A stretch of 64,000 bases of DNA from Burkholderiales bacterium (GCA_019749945.1 JAIEPF010000010.1:124001-188000), one strand, 5' to 3'; positions 1 through 10,565 are shown, counted from the first letter of the stretch. Translations and numbers: made by a program. Notes: generated by a model from the letters alone, not told the origin.

Positions 1-571
1 GGTCGCCGCTGGCGCCCCGGCTGATGTAATAATTGATCAGCGGTTTGGTCTGGGCGTGATAGGTCGCAATGCGTTCCCTCACGGTGTTTTCATTGTCGTC
101 GGGGCGTTGCACCAGCGGTTCGCCGGTGACATCATCCCTGTCGGCGACGCGCGGCGGATTGAAGTCGATGTGGTAGGTGCGGCCCGATCCCGGATGCACA
201 CGGCGGCCGCTCATGCGTTTGAGGATTTCCGCATCGGCGACCTCGATGTTGATCACGAAGTCGATATCGATATTCGCTTCGCGCAATGCTTCAGCCTGCG
301 GCAGGGTGCGCGGAAAACCGTCCATGATGAAGCCTGACGCGCAGTCCGGCGCCTTGATGCGTTCCTTGACCAGCGCGATCACCAGCGGATCCGGCACCAG
401 CGCGCCGCGCTCCATGTAAGAGCGGGCTTCGTTGCCCGCCGGTGAATTGCTTTTCATCGCCGCGCGCAGCATGTCGCCGGTGGATATCTGCGGGATACTG
501 AACCGCCGGACCAGGAATTGGGCCTGGGTGCCTTTGCCGGCACCGGGCAGGCCGAGTAACAGTATGCGCAT
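1..571 (-). CDS. adk: Adenylate kinase (3' end beyond window)
   Basis: Cytoplasmic enzyme that interconverts ATP + AMP and 2 ADP. The first 190 residues are in the window; the C-terminus lies past the left edge (family length about 215-220). The P-loop GLPGAGKGT is at residues 7-15, the NMP-binding segment around STGDMLR (30-36), FIMDGFPRT at 81-89, and the start of the long LID domain ([12 protein letters not shown], 123-134). The ATG at 571 directly precedes the conserved MRILLLG. It sits downstream of kdsB in the conserved exbB-exbD-lpxK-kdsB-adk order but has its own upstream promoter-like sequence. Confidence 0.97.
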   Translation of the reverse strand, partial: MRILLLGLPGAGKGTQAQFLVRRFSIPQISTGDMLRAAMKSNSPAGNEARSYMERGALVPDPLVIALVKERIKAPDCASGFIMDGFPRTLPQAEALREANIDIDFVINIEVADAEILKRMSGRRVHPGSGRTYHIDFNPPRVADRDDVTGEPLVQRPDDNENTVRERIATYHAQTKPLINYYISRGASGD

Positions 572-604
572 GGAATGATGCTGGATCGGTGTGAAAGGGC
601 TGCA

Positions 605-632
605 AGTATAGCCGCGCCGTCGCGGCTCGCAA
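605..632 (-). promoter_or_regulatory. Candidate sigma70 promoter for adk
   Basis: On the minus strand, TTGCGA (632-627) and TATACT (610-605) are separated by 16 bp, between the kdsB stop and the adk start. This would give adk a transcript of its own with a leader of about 30 nt. Seen in sequence; activity is inferred. Confidence 0.5.
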
Positions 633-634
633 AA

Positions 635-1393
635 TCAACGGCGAAACAACCCTTGCACTTTGCGCAAATCCGCGGGGGTATCGACGCCGGGATGCGGCGC
701 CGCGGCACTGATGGCGACGCTGATGCGATAACCGTGTGCCAGCGCGCGCAATTGTTCCAGCGCTTCCGCACGTTCGATTGCCGCCGGTTTGAGTCCGGCG
801 TAGGCGCGCAGGAAACTGCAGCGGTAGGCGTAAATGCCGAGATGGCGCAATGCGGGCAGGGTTGCGGGCAGCTTGCGTATGCCTTCCGCGAACGCGTCAC
901 GCGCATACGGAATCGGTGCGCGGCTGAAATACAAGGCATAACCCTGGTCGTCGAGCACCACTTTGACCGCGTTCGGATTGGCCATGTCGCGCGCATCGCG
1001 GATGCGGCAGGCGGCGGTGGCGATGGCGGCGGCGCGGTGCGCGGCGAGGTTTTCGGCGACACGGCGGATCAGCGCCGGTGCGATCAAGGGCTCGTCGCCC
1101 TGCACGTTGACCACGATGGCATTGGCGGCAAGGCCGAGTTTTGCCGCAACTTCGGCCAGGCGGTCGGTGCCGGAGGCGTGGTTGCGGCGCGTCATCATCG
1201 CCTGAAAACCGTGCTTGTCGACCGCAGCGGCAATACGCGCATCATCGGTGGCGACGATCACCTGCGCTGCGCCGCTTTTTGCGGCACGCTCCGCGACGCG
1301 CACCACCATCGGCCTGCCGCCGATGTCGGCCAGCGGTTTGCCGGGGAAACGCGAGGACGCGTAGCGGGCGGGGATGACGACGGTAAAGATCAT
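635..1393 (-). CDS. kdsB: 3-deoxy-manno-octulosonate cytidylyltransferase (CMP-KDO synthetase)
   Basis: Activates KDO with CTP for the inner core of lipopolysaccharide; a cytoplasmic nucleotidyltransferase. 252 residues, the usual size. The N-terminal signature [15 protein letters not shown] begins at residue 7, followed by VNVQGDEPL, typical of the CMP-KDO synthetase fold. I chose the ATG at 1393 because it places [11 protein letters not shown] at the N-terminus. A longer in-frame reading upstream only translates the 7-bp tandem repeat. With lpxK it makes this a lipid A/KDO supply cluster. Confidence 0.96.
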   Translation of the reverse strand: MIFTVVIPARYASSRFPGKPLADIGGRPMVVRVAERAAKSGAAQVIVATDDARIAAAVDKHGFQAMMTRRNHASGTDRLAEVAAKLGLAANAIVVNVQGDEPLIAPALIRRVAENLAAHRAAAIATAACRIRDARDMANPNAVKVVLDDQGYALYFSRAPIPYARDAFAEGIRKLPATLPALRHLGIYAYRCSFLRAYAGLKPAAIERAEALEQLRALAHGYRISVAISAAAPHPGVDTPADLRKVQGLFRR

Positions 1394-1423
1394 AGTGATG
1401 AGTGATGAGTGATGAGTGATGAG
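1394..1423. repeat. 7-bp tandem repeat (AGTGATG x4)
   Basis: Four perfect AGTGATG units plus AG lie immediately upstream of the kdsB start codon, where its ribosome binding site would normally be. Copy-number change here could alter kdsB translation; that is inference. Confidence 0.85.
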
Positions 1424-1480
1424 CAAGGCAGGAGGGCTGTGGTTCTGCCCATTACCGTTTACCCATTACTCATTACCGGT

Positions 1481-1660
1481 TCACAATTCTTCTTCCGCCG
1501 GAACCTTGCGCGCATCCTCTTCCAGCATCACCGGGATGCCGTCCTGGATCGGATAACCGAGGCGGCAGGGTTTGCAGATCAGCTCATTGGCCGCCTTGCG
1601 GTAGAGCAGCGGCCCCTTGCAGATCGGGCAGACCAGTATGTCGAGCAGCTTGTCATCCAT
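1481..1660 (-). CDS. Trm112/YcaR-family small zinc-ribbon-like protein
   Basis: 59 residues, [18 protein letters not shown] at the start, then a second Cys pair around ICKPC and the family end motif [11 protein letters not shown]. Trm112-like proteins are small partner or activator subunits; the bacterial YcaR subgroup is nearly always found between lpxK and kdsB, as here. ATG at 1660 chosen because it gives the canonical MD-KLLDIL start. It overlaps the end of lpxK by 8 bp, implying translational coupling. The exact cellular partner is not known from the sequence. Confidence 0.93.
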   Translation of the reverse strand: MDDKLLDILVCPICKGPLLYRKAANELICKPCRLGYPIQDGIPVMLEEDARKVPAEEEL

Positions 1661-2651
1661 GGCGGCGGGCCTGTGCGAGCCGGGCGACGATGGTGTCGCC
1701 CAGTGATTCATCGGGTACGGCGTTGACGACCAGCGCCCAGTGGCGCGTGGTGGCGAATGCCGCGCATTTTACCGCATCCTTTTCGGTCATCACGACATGG
1801 TGGTCGCCGGCGAACCGCAGATCCTGCGCGGTGTAGACGTGATGGTCGGGGAATGCACGGGTCACGCAGTCCAGCCCGAGGCGCTGCAACTGCGCAAAAA
1901 ACCGAGACGGGTTGCCGATGCCGGCGACGGCATAAACCTGCCGGCCGCGGAAATACGCGGCGGTGACGGTTTGTTGCGGATCATGCAGGTTGCGCAAGGT
2001 ATCGCCTTCGAGTTGCATCGTTACGGCCTGCGGGAAGGCGCCGGGTGCATCGCCGCCGTTGATGACGACCGCATCAACCGTGGCCAGTCGCGACGCCGGT
2101 TCACGCAAGGGGCCGGCAGGCAATGGCCAGCCGTTGCCGAGGCCGCGCGCGCCGTCGATGACCGCGATCTCGACATCGCGCGCCAGACGGTAATGCTGCA
2201 GGCCGTCGTCGCTGATGATGACATCGACGTCGGGATGCGCCGCGCGCAGCGCCCGTGCGGTGGCCGCGCGGTTGGTACCCACCCACACCGGGCAGCCGGC
2301 GCGTTGCGCCAGCAGGCAGGGTTCATCACCGTAATCCGCTGCGCTGCCATTCACCGGCACGGCGCGCGGATCGCCGCGCGTTGCGCCGTAACCGCGGCTG
2401 ATGATGCCGGGTCGTTTGCCGCGCGCAGCGAGAAATTGCGCCAGCCACAGCACCAGCGGTGTTTTGCCGGTGCCGCCGGCGGTGATGTTGCCGATGACAA
2501 TGACCGGTACGCCGGCCTGCTCAGTGTGCAGCAGTTTGCAGCGGTAGGCACAGCGCCGTGCCGCCGCCACTGCCGCAAACAGCGCGGCGACGGGCAGCAG
2601 CAGCAAGGCCAGCGGGCCGCGGGTTTGCCAATGGGCGGGGGAGGACGTCAC
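1653..2651 (-). CDS. lpxK: Tetraacyldisaccharide 4'-kinase
   Basis: Inner-membrane-associated kinase that phosphorylates the 4' position of the lipid A disaccharide precursor. 332 residues. A hydrophobic N-terminal helix (about 12-30) is followed by the P-loop [11 protein letters not shown] (54-64), then [14 protein letters not shown] and the C-terminal MTEKDAVKC, all family hallmarks. The start is a GTG at 2651 with no better ATG nearby. It lies 43 bp downstream of exbD and overlaps the Trm112-like gene by 8 bp, so it is probably in the exbBD operon. Confidence 0.96.
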   Translation of the reverse strand: MTSSPAHWQTRGPLALLLLPVAALFAAVAAARRCAYRCKLLHTEQAGVPVIVIGNITAGGTGKTPLVLWLAQFLAARGKRPGIISRGYGATRGDPRAVPVNGSAADYGDEPCLLAQRAGCPVWVGTNRAATARALRAAHPDVDVIISDDGLQHYRLARDVEIAVIDGARGLGNGWPLPAGPLREPASRLATVDAVVINGGDAPGAFPQAVTMQLEGDTLRNLHDPQQTVTAAYFRGRQVYAVAGIGNPSRFFAQLQRLGLDCVTRAFPDHHVYTAQDLRFAGDHHVVMTEKDAVKCAAFATTRHWALVVNAVPDESLGDTIVARLAQARRHG

Positions 2652-2694
2652 GATGGAAGCGTACCCCCAATGCCGACAGCCGTCGAGGAACGGC

Positions 2695-3114
2695 TTATTT
2701 GCGCGGCGCCTGCGTGGTGAAGGTGATTCTGGCCAGGCCGGCGAGCTGTGCCGCTTCCATCACGCGCACCACCGACTGGTGGGCGGCGTTGGCGTCGGCA
2801 TTGATTACTACCACCGGATCCTTCATCTCGCCGGCGGCGCTTTTCAGCGCGGCGCTGAGTGCCGCGGAGTTGTTGCCCGGCACCGCCGCCTTGTTGATCG
2901 TGTAATTGCCCTTGGCATCGACGGCGACATCGACCTGCGCCGGATGATCCGGCGGCTTGCCGGATTCCGCCGTCGGCAGGTTGATCTGCAGTTCGGCGAA
3001 ACGCGAATAGGTGGTGGTGACCATCAGGAAAATCAGGATCACCAGCAATACGTCGATCAAGGGAATGAAGTTGATCTCCGGTTCTTCGCGGAAGGCGCGG
3101 GTGCGGAATTTCAT
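2695..3114 (-). CDS. exbD: ExbD/TolR-family biopolymer transport protein
   Basis: Inner-membrane component of the proton-driven motor that energises TonB- or Tol-type systems. 139 residues: short cytoplasmic N-terminus, one membrane helix (about 18-37, FIPLIDVLLVILIFLMV) with the conserved Asp of LIDV, and a periplasmic domain. ATG at 3114. Lies 17 bp downstream of exbB. No tonB or receptor gene is in the window, so the partner is unknown. Confidence 0.93.
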   Translation of the reverse strand: MKFRTRAFREEPEINFIPLIDVLLVILIFLMVTTTYSRFAELQINLPTAESGKPPDHPAQVDVAVDAKGNYTINKAAVPGNNSAALSAALKSAAGEMKDPVVVINADANAAHQSVVRVMEAAQLAGLARITFTTQAPRK

Positions 3115-3131
3115 CTGTGCCGGCTCCCGCC

Positions 3132-3746
3132 TCAGGCGTCCCGCTCACCGTGGATGATTTCCACCAGCTTCACCGCCTGCATCTGCATGTCCACCAGCAG
3201 GGCATCGACCCTGGTGCGGAAATAACGGTAGAACACCATGCTCGGCACGGCGACCACCAGGCCGAAAGCGGTGTTGTAGAGCGCGATCGAAATGCCATGC
3301 GCCAGCACCAGCGGATTGCCGCCGCCGCCCGTGGGTGATTGCGAACCGAAGATTTCGATCATGCCGATCACCGTGCCAAAGAGGCCGAGCAGCGGCGAAA
3401 TCGCGGCAATGGTGCCGAGGCTGGTCAGGAAACGTTCGAGGTCGATGGCGACGACGTGGCCGGCCTCCTCGATGGCTTCCTTCATCACGGCAGGGCTGTG
3501 TTTTTCGTTGCGCAGGCCGGCGGCGAGGATCTGGCCCAGCGGCGCGCTGGCGGCGAGCTGCGTCAGCAGTTGCGGCGTGACGCCGTTCTGGCGGTAGGCC
3601 TGCACCGCATGCGCCAGCATGTTTTTCGGCAGCACCACATTCTGGCGCAGCGACCACAGGCGTTCACAGATGATGGCCAGCGCAACGACGGAACACAGGA
3701 TCAGGGGCCAGATCGGCCAGCCGGCAGCTTCAATGATGGATAACAC
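3132..3746 (-). CDS. exbB: ExbB/MotA/TolQ-family proton channel protein
   Basis: Forms the pentameric proton channel that works with ExbD. 204 residues with three hydrophobic segments (about 10-28, 110-135 and 150-172) and the family signature around SPLLGLFGTVIGMIE. The start is a GTG at 3746, giving MLSIIEAAGWPIWPL as in related ExbB proteins. First gene of a minus-strand run exbB-exbD-lpxK-trm112-kdsB. Confidence 0.93.
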   Translation of the reverse strand: MLSIIEAAGWPIWPLILCSVVALAIICERLWSLRQNVVLPKNMLAHAVQAYRQNGVTPQLLTQLAASAPLGQILAAGLRNEKHSPAVMKEAIEEAGHVVAIDLERFLTSLGTIAAISPLLGLFGTVIGMIEIFGSQSPTGGGGNPLVLAHGISIALYNTAFGLVVAVPSMVFYRYFRTRVDALLVDMQMQAVKLVEIIHGERDA

Positions 3747-3891
3747 GCGGGGTTTTCCGGAAAAGGGTTATGAATCAAAACCAAGTCGCAACACAAAAAG
3801 TGGCGTAACTGTAGCCGCCATGCGCCGGCTCGGCAAGCTTGGCGGCGCGACAAAGGGCGCAAAGCCGTTGAGCCACAACACATTTTTCCGC

Positions 3892-3914
3892 TTGTCCACA
3901 ATTGCTGTGGATAA
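3892..3914. promoter_or_regulatory. Inverted pair of DnaA-box-like sequences
   Basis: TTGTCCACA and TGTGGATAA are separated by 5 bp. The second is the reverse complement of the consensus TTATCCACA; the first differs by one base. It may be a DnaA-responsive regulatory site in the exbB/uup divergent region. Confidence 0.4.
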
Positions 3915-3994
3915 GCCTGTGCACACCCTGTAAACGAAGCGCCTAAGTAGTGCTCCTGTCTGGATTTTTTGTCTGTTGCCTATTTGTTAAACTC

Positions 3995-4026
3995 GTTAAA
4001 AATATTAATAAAAACAATAAGTTATG
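3995..4026 (+). repeat. AT-rich dispersed motif, copy 1
   Basis: Contains AATAAAAACAATAAGTTATG, the first 20 bp of which (on the other strand) also occur intact at the 34.9-kb copy. Very AT-rich within a GC-rich genome and intergenic, like the other copies. Confidence 0.65.
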
Positions 4027-4156
4027 CATATCTCCCCGTGCCGGCAGAGGAGCATGTGCAATACGCTGCCGGCGGGGCGGCATGTTGTGGATGGGCGGAG
4101 CCGGAAAAACCGTTACGCGTCCGTGAGTTGCGCTGCAGTCTGAAAAATTCACCAGC

Positions 4157-4162
4157 TATACT
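4157..4162 (+). promoter_or_regulatory. -10 element of uup, leaderless spacing
   Basis: TATACT lies 6 nt before the uup ATG, so transcription would begin at or next to the A of the start codon. No Shine-Dalgarno sequence fits between them. No good -35 is visible. Confidence 0.45.
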
Positions 4163-4168
4163 CGGGCG

Positions 4169-5983
<1,815 letters not shown>

Positions 5984-6035
5984 GTCCTGATCAAAAGGCA
6001 TGAAGGTCAAATGCCGCCAACGTGGAGAAGAAGGC

Positions 6036-7034
6036 ATGAACCGGAAAAATAAAAAAGCGGCGCAAATCTGGTTTTCAGTCATGGTCCTGGCTTGGCCGCT
6101 GGCCGGCACCGAAGCGCTGGCCCAGTCGGCGTGGAAACCCGGCAAAAACATCGAGATCCTGGTGACAACGGCGCCGGGCAGCGGATCGGACCGCAGCGCG
6201 CGGGTGATCCAGAAAATCCTGCAGGATCAGCGCCTGATCGACGTCAGCGCGGTGGTGGTCAACCGCTCGGGCGGCGGGGGTGCTGCGGTGTACTCCTTGC
6301 TGCAGCAGAAAAAGGGCGAAGCACACTCCATCGGCATTTCGGCACGCAACCTCATCGCCAATCCCATCGTCGGCCGCGGTATCGGATACCGTGATCTGAC
6401 GCCGATTGCGCGGCTCACCGGCGAATACATCGCCGTTGGAGTGCGCGCCGACTCGCAGCTGCGCAGCGGCAGGGATGTCATTGCGGCGCTGAAAACCAAT
6501 CCCGGCGCGTTGAGTTTCGGCATCGCCAACAGCCTCGGCAATTCCAACCACCAGGCCGTGGCGCGCGCGCTGCAGGCCGGCGGCGTCAACGCGGCGGCGG
6601 TGAAGAATGTGGTGTTCCAGTCGGGCGGCAACGCGATTGCCGCGCTGCTCGGCGGCCATGTCGATGTGGTGCCGGCGTCGCTGGGCGTGTGGATCGGTCC
6701 GCTGAAGGCAGGGCAGATCCGGCTGATCGCCATCAGCGCCCCGCTGCGCGTCGCCGGCGATTTTGCGGCGGTGCCGACCTGGCGCGAACAGGGGCTGGAT
6801 GCGGTGGTGTCGAACTGGCGGGCGATGGTCGGGCCGCCGGCCATGCCGGCGGCGCCGCTGGCCTTCTGGGTGTCGGCGCTGAAGCAGGTCACCGCGACTG
6901 CGGAATGGAAACGCGAGCTCGAAGACCAGTACCTGAGCGATGAGTTTCTCGCAGGGCGTGAGTTGATCCGCTATTTTGACCAGGAACATGTGGAGCTCAA
7001 GGCCTTCCTCACCGATTTGCGTCTGGTGAAATGA
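6036..7034 (+). CDS. TctC/Bug-type tripartite tricarboxylate transporter substrate-binding protein
   Basis: Periplasmic solute receptor. 332 residues from the ATG at 6036, which has GGAGAAG at 6024-6030; a longer in-frame reading adds 12 residues without signal character. Signal peptide ending near EALA-QS. The family's ligand loop appears as TTAPGSGSDRSAR near residue 50, and ALLGGHVDVVPAS near 210. It diverges from typical members (VVPYPPGG is replaced), resembling the 42.6-kb paralogue. It stands alone between uup and xseA with no TctA/TctB membrane genes, so its substrate and partner are unknown. Confidence 0.9.
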   Translation: MNRKNKKAAQIWFSVMVLAWPLAGTEALAQSAWKPGKNIEILVTTAPGSGSDRSARVIQKILQDQRLIDVSAVVVNRSGGGGAAVYSLLQQKKGEAHSIGISARNLIANPIVGRGIGYRDLTPIARLTGEYIAVGVRADSQLRSGRDVIAALKTNPGALSFGIANSLGNSNHQAVARALQAGGVNAAAVKNVVFQSGGNAIAALLGGHVDVVPASLGVWIGPLKAGQIRLIAISAPLRVAGDFAAVPTWREQGLDAVVSNWRAMVGPPAMPAAPLAFWVSALKQVTATAEWKRELEDQYLSDEFLAGRELIRYFDQEHVELKAFLTDLRLVK

Positions 7035-7069
7035 GGAGCGGCCATTGATGGAATCCGTGTCAACCCGCG

Positions 7070-7075
7070 TACAAT
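7070..7075 (+). promoter_or_regulatory. -10 element of xseA, leaderless spacing
   Basis: TACAAT ends 6 nt before the xseA ATG at 7082. A TTGATG at 7045-7050 is a possible -35 but with a long 19-bp spacer. No ribosome binding site is present upstream of the ATG. Confidence 0.45.
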
Positions 7076-7081
7076 CCGGCC

Positions 7082-8422
7082 ATGCCTGACCTGATCGAAC
7101 AAGCCACCCAGCAAACCGTGATCTCGGTCGCCGAGCTGAACCGGCTCGCGCGCACGGCCATCGAGCGCGGCGTGCCGCTGGTCTGGGTTGCCGGCGAAAT
7201 CTCCAATTTCAAGCGCTACGACAGCGGCCATTGTTATTTCACGCTGAAGGACGAGGCGGCGCAGGTCGATGCCGTGATGTTCCGCCACAGAGCCCAACAT
7301 TTAGACTGGCCGCCGGAGAACGGCATGCAGGTGGAGGTGCGGGCGACGGCGACGGTGTACGAGGCGCGCGGGAAATTTCAGCTCGTCGTTGACGCGATGC
7401 GTCGCGCCGGACTGGGCGCACTGTATGCGGCCTTCGAGAAACTCAAGGCCAGGCTGGAAAAAGAAGGCCTGTTCGATCCGGCCATCAAACGTGAACTGCC
7501 GCCGTTCCCGCGTACCGTCGGCGTGGTGACCTCGCCGCAGGCCGCGGCGCTGCGCGACGTGATCACCGCGCTGCGCCGGCGCATGCCGGGCATCGGCGTC
7601 ATTATTTATCCGGCGCCGGTGCAGGGCGAAGGCGCGGGTGCCAAGATTGCCGAGGCGATTGCGCTGGCCGGTGCGCGTGCCGAGTGTGATGTGCTGATCG
7701 TTTGCCGCGGCGGCGGCAGCATCGAAGACCTGTGGGCATTCAATGAAGAAGTCGTGGCGCGGGCGATCCGCTCTTGTTCCTTGCCAGTGGTGTCGGGCGT
7801 CGGCCACGAAACCGATTTCACCATCGCTGATTTTGCCGCCGACATGCGCGCGCCGACGCCGACCGCGGCGGCCGAACTGGTCAGCCCGGACGGCGTCAAG
7901 CTCAAACGCGATGTGCTGCTGCTGGGCCAGCAGTTTTCACGCGTATTTGCGCGCGGCATCGAGGATCGCATGCAGCGCCTGGATTACCTGTCGCGGCGGC
8001 TGACCCACCCGGGTGAACGCATCCGCAACCAGATGATCCACCTGCAGCACCTCGCCAGTCGCTTGCGCGGTGAATGGCGGCGCAGTGCTGAGGAGCAGGC
8101 CTGGGCCTTGCGCGATGCGGCACAGCGGCTGCGCGCGGCGGCGCCGGATACGGGGCTGTTGGTGCAGCAGCAACAGGCACTGGCGCGTCGCCTGCGTGCC
8201 GCGGTCAGCGTACACATGACGGCAGCGGCGGAGCAGGTGGCCGGCGTCCGTTCGCATCTGCTGCATCTCAATCCGCAGCGCGTGCTGGAGCGCGGCTACA
8301 GCATCACCGAAACAGCCGATGGCGCGATCATCCGCGACAGCGCGCAACTGAGCGAGGAGCAGGAACTGAAGGTCACGCTGGCCAGGGGCTGGGCGGGTGT
8401 GCGCGTCAAGAGCACCGGGTGA
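7082..8422 (+). CDS. xseA: Exodeoxyribonuclease VII large subunit
   Basis: Catalytic subunit of the single-strand-specific exonuclease VII, which acts with several XseB small subunits in repair. 446 residues. N-terminal OB fold (about 15-110, VSELNRLART and WVAGEISNFKRYDSGHCYFTLKD), then the catalytic core with VVTSPQAAALRDV, DVLIVCRGGGSIEDLWAFN and VSGVGHETDFTIADFAADMRAPTPTAAAE, then a long helical coiled-coil region and a short C-terminal barrel. xseB is not in the window. Confidence 0.97.
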   Translation: MPDLIEQATQQTVISVAELNRLARTAIERGVPLVWVAGEISNFKRYDSGHCYFTLKDEAAQVDAVMFRHRAQHLDWPPENGMQVEVRATATVYEARGKFQLVVDAMRRAGLGALYAAFEKLKARLEKEGLFDPAIKRELPPFPRTVGVVTSPQAAALRDVITALRRRMPGIGVIIYPAPVQGEGAGAKIAEAIALAGARAECDVLIVCRGGGSIEDLWAFNEEVVARAIRSCSLPVVSGVGHETDFTIADFAADMRAPTPTAAAELVSPDGVKLKRDVLLLGQQFSRVFARGIEDRMQRLDYLSRRLTHPGERIRNQMIHLQHLASRLRGEWRRSAEEQAWALRDAAQRLRAAAPDTGLLVQQQQALARRLRAAVSVHMTAAAEQVAGVRSHLLHLNPQRVLERGYSITETADGAIIRDSAQLSEEQELKVTLARGWAGVRVKSTG

Positions 8423-8478
8423 GCCGTCGCTGCGTCCATAAAATGGCTGCAAAATGTGGCGGATGTGATGTGCCTGGC

Positions 8479-8507
8479 TTGACGTCGGGGCGGAGCCTGC
8501 CTATAAG
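8479..8507 (+). promoter_or_regulatory. Promoter of the cNMP-binding protein gene
   Basis: TTGACG (8479-8484) and TATAAG (8502-8507) are spaced by exactly 17 bp. The transcript would have a leader of about 100 nt before the ATG at 8615. Confidence 0.6.
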
Positions 8508-8614
8508 CTTTGTGTGGGCAGCGACACGGGCCGGACAGCGTATCCGGAGGTGCTTCAGGGTGTGGCCACAGCGACAATAAAATCCCGTTAATACCTATTC
8601 CAGGGTTTCAGGTC

Positions 8615-9445
8615 ATGAGCGAACTCGATTTCACCCGTCCCGCGCAAAGCGACGTCTACAACGCCAATGTGGCGCGGCTGTTTTTCCATGCCAACGGCAA
8701 GGCGCGCAATGTCGCCGCCGGCAGCCCGCTGTTTGCCGAGAACAGCGCCGGCAGGAGCATGTATTTCATCGCTGCCGGTGAAGTCGCGCTGACCCGCGGC
8801 GGCAAGCCGCTCGACGTGATCAAGGCCGGCGAAGTGCTGGGCGAGATGTCGGTGCTGACCGGTGAGCCGCGCAGCGCAACCGCCACCGCGCGCGTCGCCT
8901 GCGAAGTGATTGAAATGGACGGCAGCACGTTTGCCGGGGCCATCCAGAAAACCCCGGACTTCGCGCTGATGCTGCTGGCGATCCTGATCAAGCGCCTGCG
9001 CCTGGCGCTGGCAATGCAGATGCTGGGCAAAAACCAGAACCAGGCGCCGGAAACCATACCGGTATCGGGTGAGGTGTTCGACAAGGATCTGCTCGGGCAG
9101 TTGACGTCTAATTTCCCCGGCCAGCCGCCGGTGTATCACCCGAAAAACGGCGTGATCATGCGCGAGGGCGAGGCGGGGATTTTCATGTACGTGGTGATGG
9201 ATGGCGCGGTGCGCATCACCGTCAAGGACAAGGTCGTCGAGCTGGTCCGCCCCGGCGGCGTGTTCGGCGAGATGGCGCTGGTCGACCAGTCCAAACGCGC
9301 GGCCACCGCATCGGCAGCGGCGGATTCCAACCTGCTGTCGATCAACCGCAATGACTTCCTGAAGCTGATCAAGACCAATCCGGCCTTCGGCAATTCACTG
9401 CTGCGCGCGCTGGCGAATCGCTTGCGGAATACGGGGCGGAAGTAG
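8615..9445 (+). CDS. Protein with two tandem cyclic-nucleotide-binding domains
   Basis: 276 residues. Two CNB domains: the first about residues 25-140 with GEVLGEMSVLTGEPRSATATA, the second about 165-270 with PGGVFGEMALVDQSKRAATASA. Each has the GE-M-L...R-A phosphate-binding cassette. There is no helix-turn-helix, kinase or channel segment, so it is not a CRP-type regulator; a ligand-sensing adaptor is the most that can be said. ATG at 8615 chosen because upstream codons are non-coding in character. Its last 11 codons are repeated, with mostly synonymous changes, 150 bp downstream. Confidence 0.88.
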   Translation: MSELDFTRPAQSDVYNANVARLFFHANGKARNVAAGSPLFAENSAGRSMYFIAAGEVALTRGGKPLDVIKAGEVLGEMSVLTGEPRSATATARVACEVIEMDGSTFAGAIQKTPDFALMLLAILIKRLRLALAMQMLGKNQNQAPETIPVSGEVFDKDLLGQLTSNFPGQPPVYHPKNGVIMREGEAGIFMYVVMDGAVRITVKDKVVELVRPGGVFGEMALVDQSKRAATASAAADSNLLSINRNDFLKLIKTNPAFGNSLLRALANRLRNTGRK

Positions 9446-9465
9446 CAACGCCCGGGAGTGGAGTT

Positions 9466-9555
9466 GTAGCCCGGATGGAACGCAGCGAAATCCGGGGCAT
9501 GGTCGGCCCTGGTGCCGGCATTCGGCGCAATGCGCTGCGCTTATTGCGCCCTACA
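9466..9555. repeat. REP-like element (TAGCCCGGAT type)
   Basis: Starts with TAGCCCGGAT, contains AAATCCGGGG in inverted relation, then GGCGCAATGCGCTGCGCTTA and ATTGCGCCCTACAC. This 'tagcccggat...atccggg' arrangement is a widespread bacterial palindromic repeat type. It lies between the two copies of the duplicated gene 3' end. Confidence 0.7.
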
Positions 9556-9560
9556 CGGAC

Positions 9561-9594
9561 TGACGAATCGGCTGAGGAATACGGGTCGGAAGTA
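9561..9594 (+). pseudogene. Remnant duplicated 3' end of the cNMP-binding protein gene
   Basis: 34 bp, 29 identical to 9411-9444, exactly 150 bp downstream. It encodes LTNRLRNTGRK-stop against LANRLRNTGRK-stop in the intact gene. Most differences are synonymous (CGC/CGG, TTG/CTG, CGG/AGG, GGG/GGT) and the stop is TAA instead of TAG. It looks like the displaced old 3' end of a homologous allele. Confidence 0.7.
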
Positions 9595-9599
9595 AGGCG

Positions 9600-10565
9600 T
9601 CAAGCCTCACCCCCGACAATCTGCGCTTCCAGCTCCTGCCGGATATATTCCAGCACCCTGTCGCCGACATTGTCTGCGAGACAATCGAATTCAGTAAATT
9701 CTTCCGCCGAACGCAGCCAGGTCAGTTGGCGCTTGGCGAGCTGGCGCGTTGCGGCGATACCCTGTTCGCGCAGTTCTTCGAGGCTGATCTTGCCGCTGAG
9801 GTGCTCCCAGGCCTGGCGGTAGCCGACGCAGCGCATGGAGGGCGTGTCGGGTTCCAGCGCGTATTCATCCTGCAGCCGGCGCAGTTCATCCACCAGTCCC
9901 GCCTTGAGCATGGCATCGAAGCGCTGCGCGATGCGTTGGTGCAGCACCGCGCGATCGGCGGGCAGCAATGCGATGCGGATGGGGGTGTAGGGGAAATAAA
10001 CGTACTTGGGTTTTTTCAGCAGGTCGGTCATCGACTTGCCGGTGATGTAATAGATTTCCAGCGCGCGCTGGATGCGCTGCGAATCGTTGGGTTCCAGTCT
10101 TGCCGCCGTTTCCGGATCGACCTTGCGCAGTTTGTCGTGCACCGCCGGCCAGCCGTCTTCGTCGGCCATGGTTTCGATGATCAGGCGGATCGTCGAATCC
10201 GCTTCCGGCAGGTCGTTGAGGCCTTCGACCAGCGCCTTGAAGTAGAGCATGGTGCCGCCGACCAGCAGCGGAATGTTGCCGCGCTCGGTGATTTCGCGCA
10301 TCAGCGTCAGTGCGTCATCGCGAAAGCGCGCCGCGGAATAACTTTCATGCGGCTCGATGACATTGATCAGGTGGTGCGGCGCGCGTTTCAGCGTTTCGGC
10401 ATCGGGCTTGGCGGTGCCGATGTCCATGTCCCTGTAGACCATCGCCGAATCGACACTGATGATTTCGCAGGGCAGCGTTGTTGCCAGCTGCACCGCGACC
10501 GCGGTCTTGCCGCTGGCCGTGGGGCCCATCAGCAGGATGGCGGGAGGATGTGCGGTGGCGGCCAT
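9600..10565 (-). CDS. miaA: tRNA dimethylallyltransferase
   Basis: Transfers the dimethylallyl group to A37 of tRNAs reading UNN codons. 321 residues. P-loop LLMGPTASGKTAVAVQLA (about 11-28), DSAMVYRDMDIGTAKP, then VGGTMLYFKALVEGL and RIQRALEIYYITGK, the family's binding motifs. ATG at 10565. It follows mutL on the same strand with a 43-bp AT-rich gap, the common mutL-miaA arrangement. Confidence 0.97.
   Translation of the reverse strand: MAATAHPPAILLMGPTASGKTAVAVQLATTLPCEIISVDSAMVYRDMDIGTAKPDAETLKRAPHHLINVIEPHESYSAARFRDDALTLMREITERGNIPLLVGGTMLYFKALVEGLNDLPEADSTIRLIIETMADEDGWPAVHDKLRKVDPETAARLEPNDSQRIQRALEIYYITGKSMTDLLKKPKYVYFPYTPIRIALLPADRAVLHQRIAQRFDAMLKAGLVDELRRLQDEYALEPDTPSMRCVGYRQAWEHLSGKISLEELREQGIAATRQLAKRQLTWLRSAEEFTEFDCLADNVGDRVLEYIRQELEAQIVGGEA

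Larger units (their letters stand above)
3747..4168. other. 422-bp divergent intergenic region (exbB / uup)
   Basis: No ORF here looks real. It contains two inverted DnaA-box-like 9-mers at 3892-3900 (TTGTCCACA) and 3906-3914 (TGTGGATAA, a perfect TTATCCACA on the other strand), an AT-rich block at 3961-4026 with one copy of the dispersed AT-rich motif, and a TATACT at 4157-4162 just before uup. I see no dnaA, dnaN or further boxes, so I do not call an origin. Confidence 0.6.

Noticed and set aside
575..1405. Plus-strand frame across adk/kdsB (276 codons)
   Set aside because: Antisense to kdsB, whose motifs are unmistakable.
3747..4168. Chromosome origin
   Set aside because: Only one perfect DnaA box plus a near match, no dnaA/dnaN, parAB or gidA nearby, and an AT-rich block that is part of a dispersed motif.
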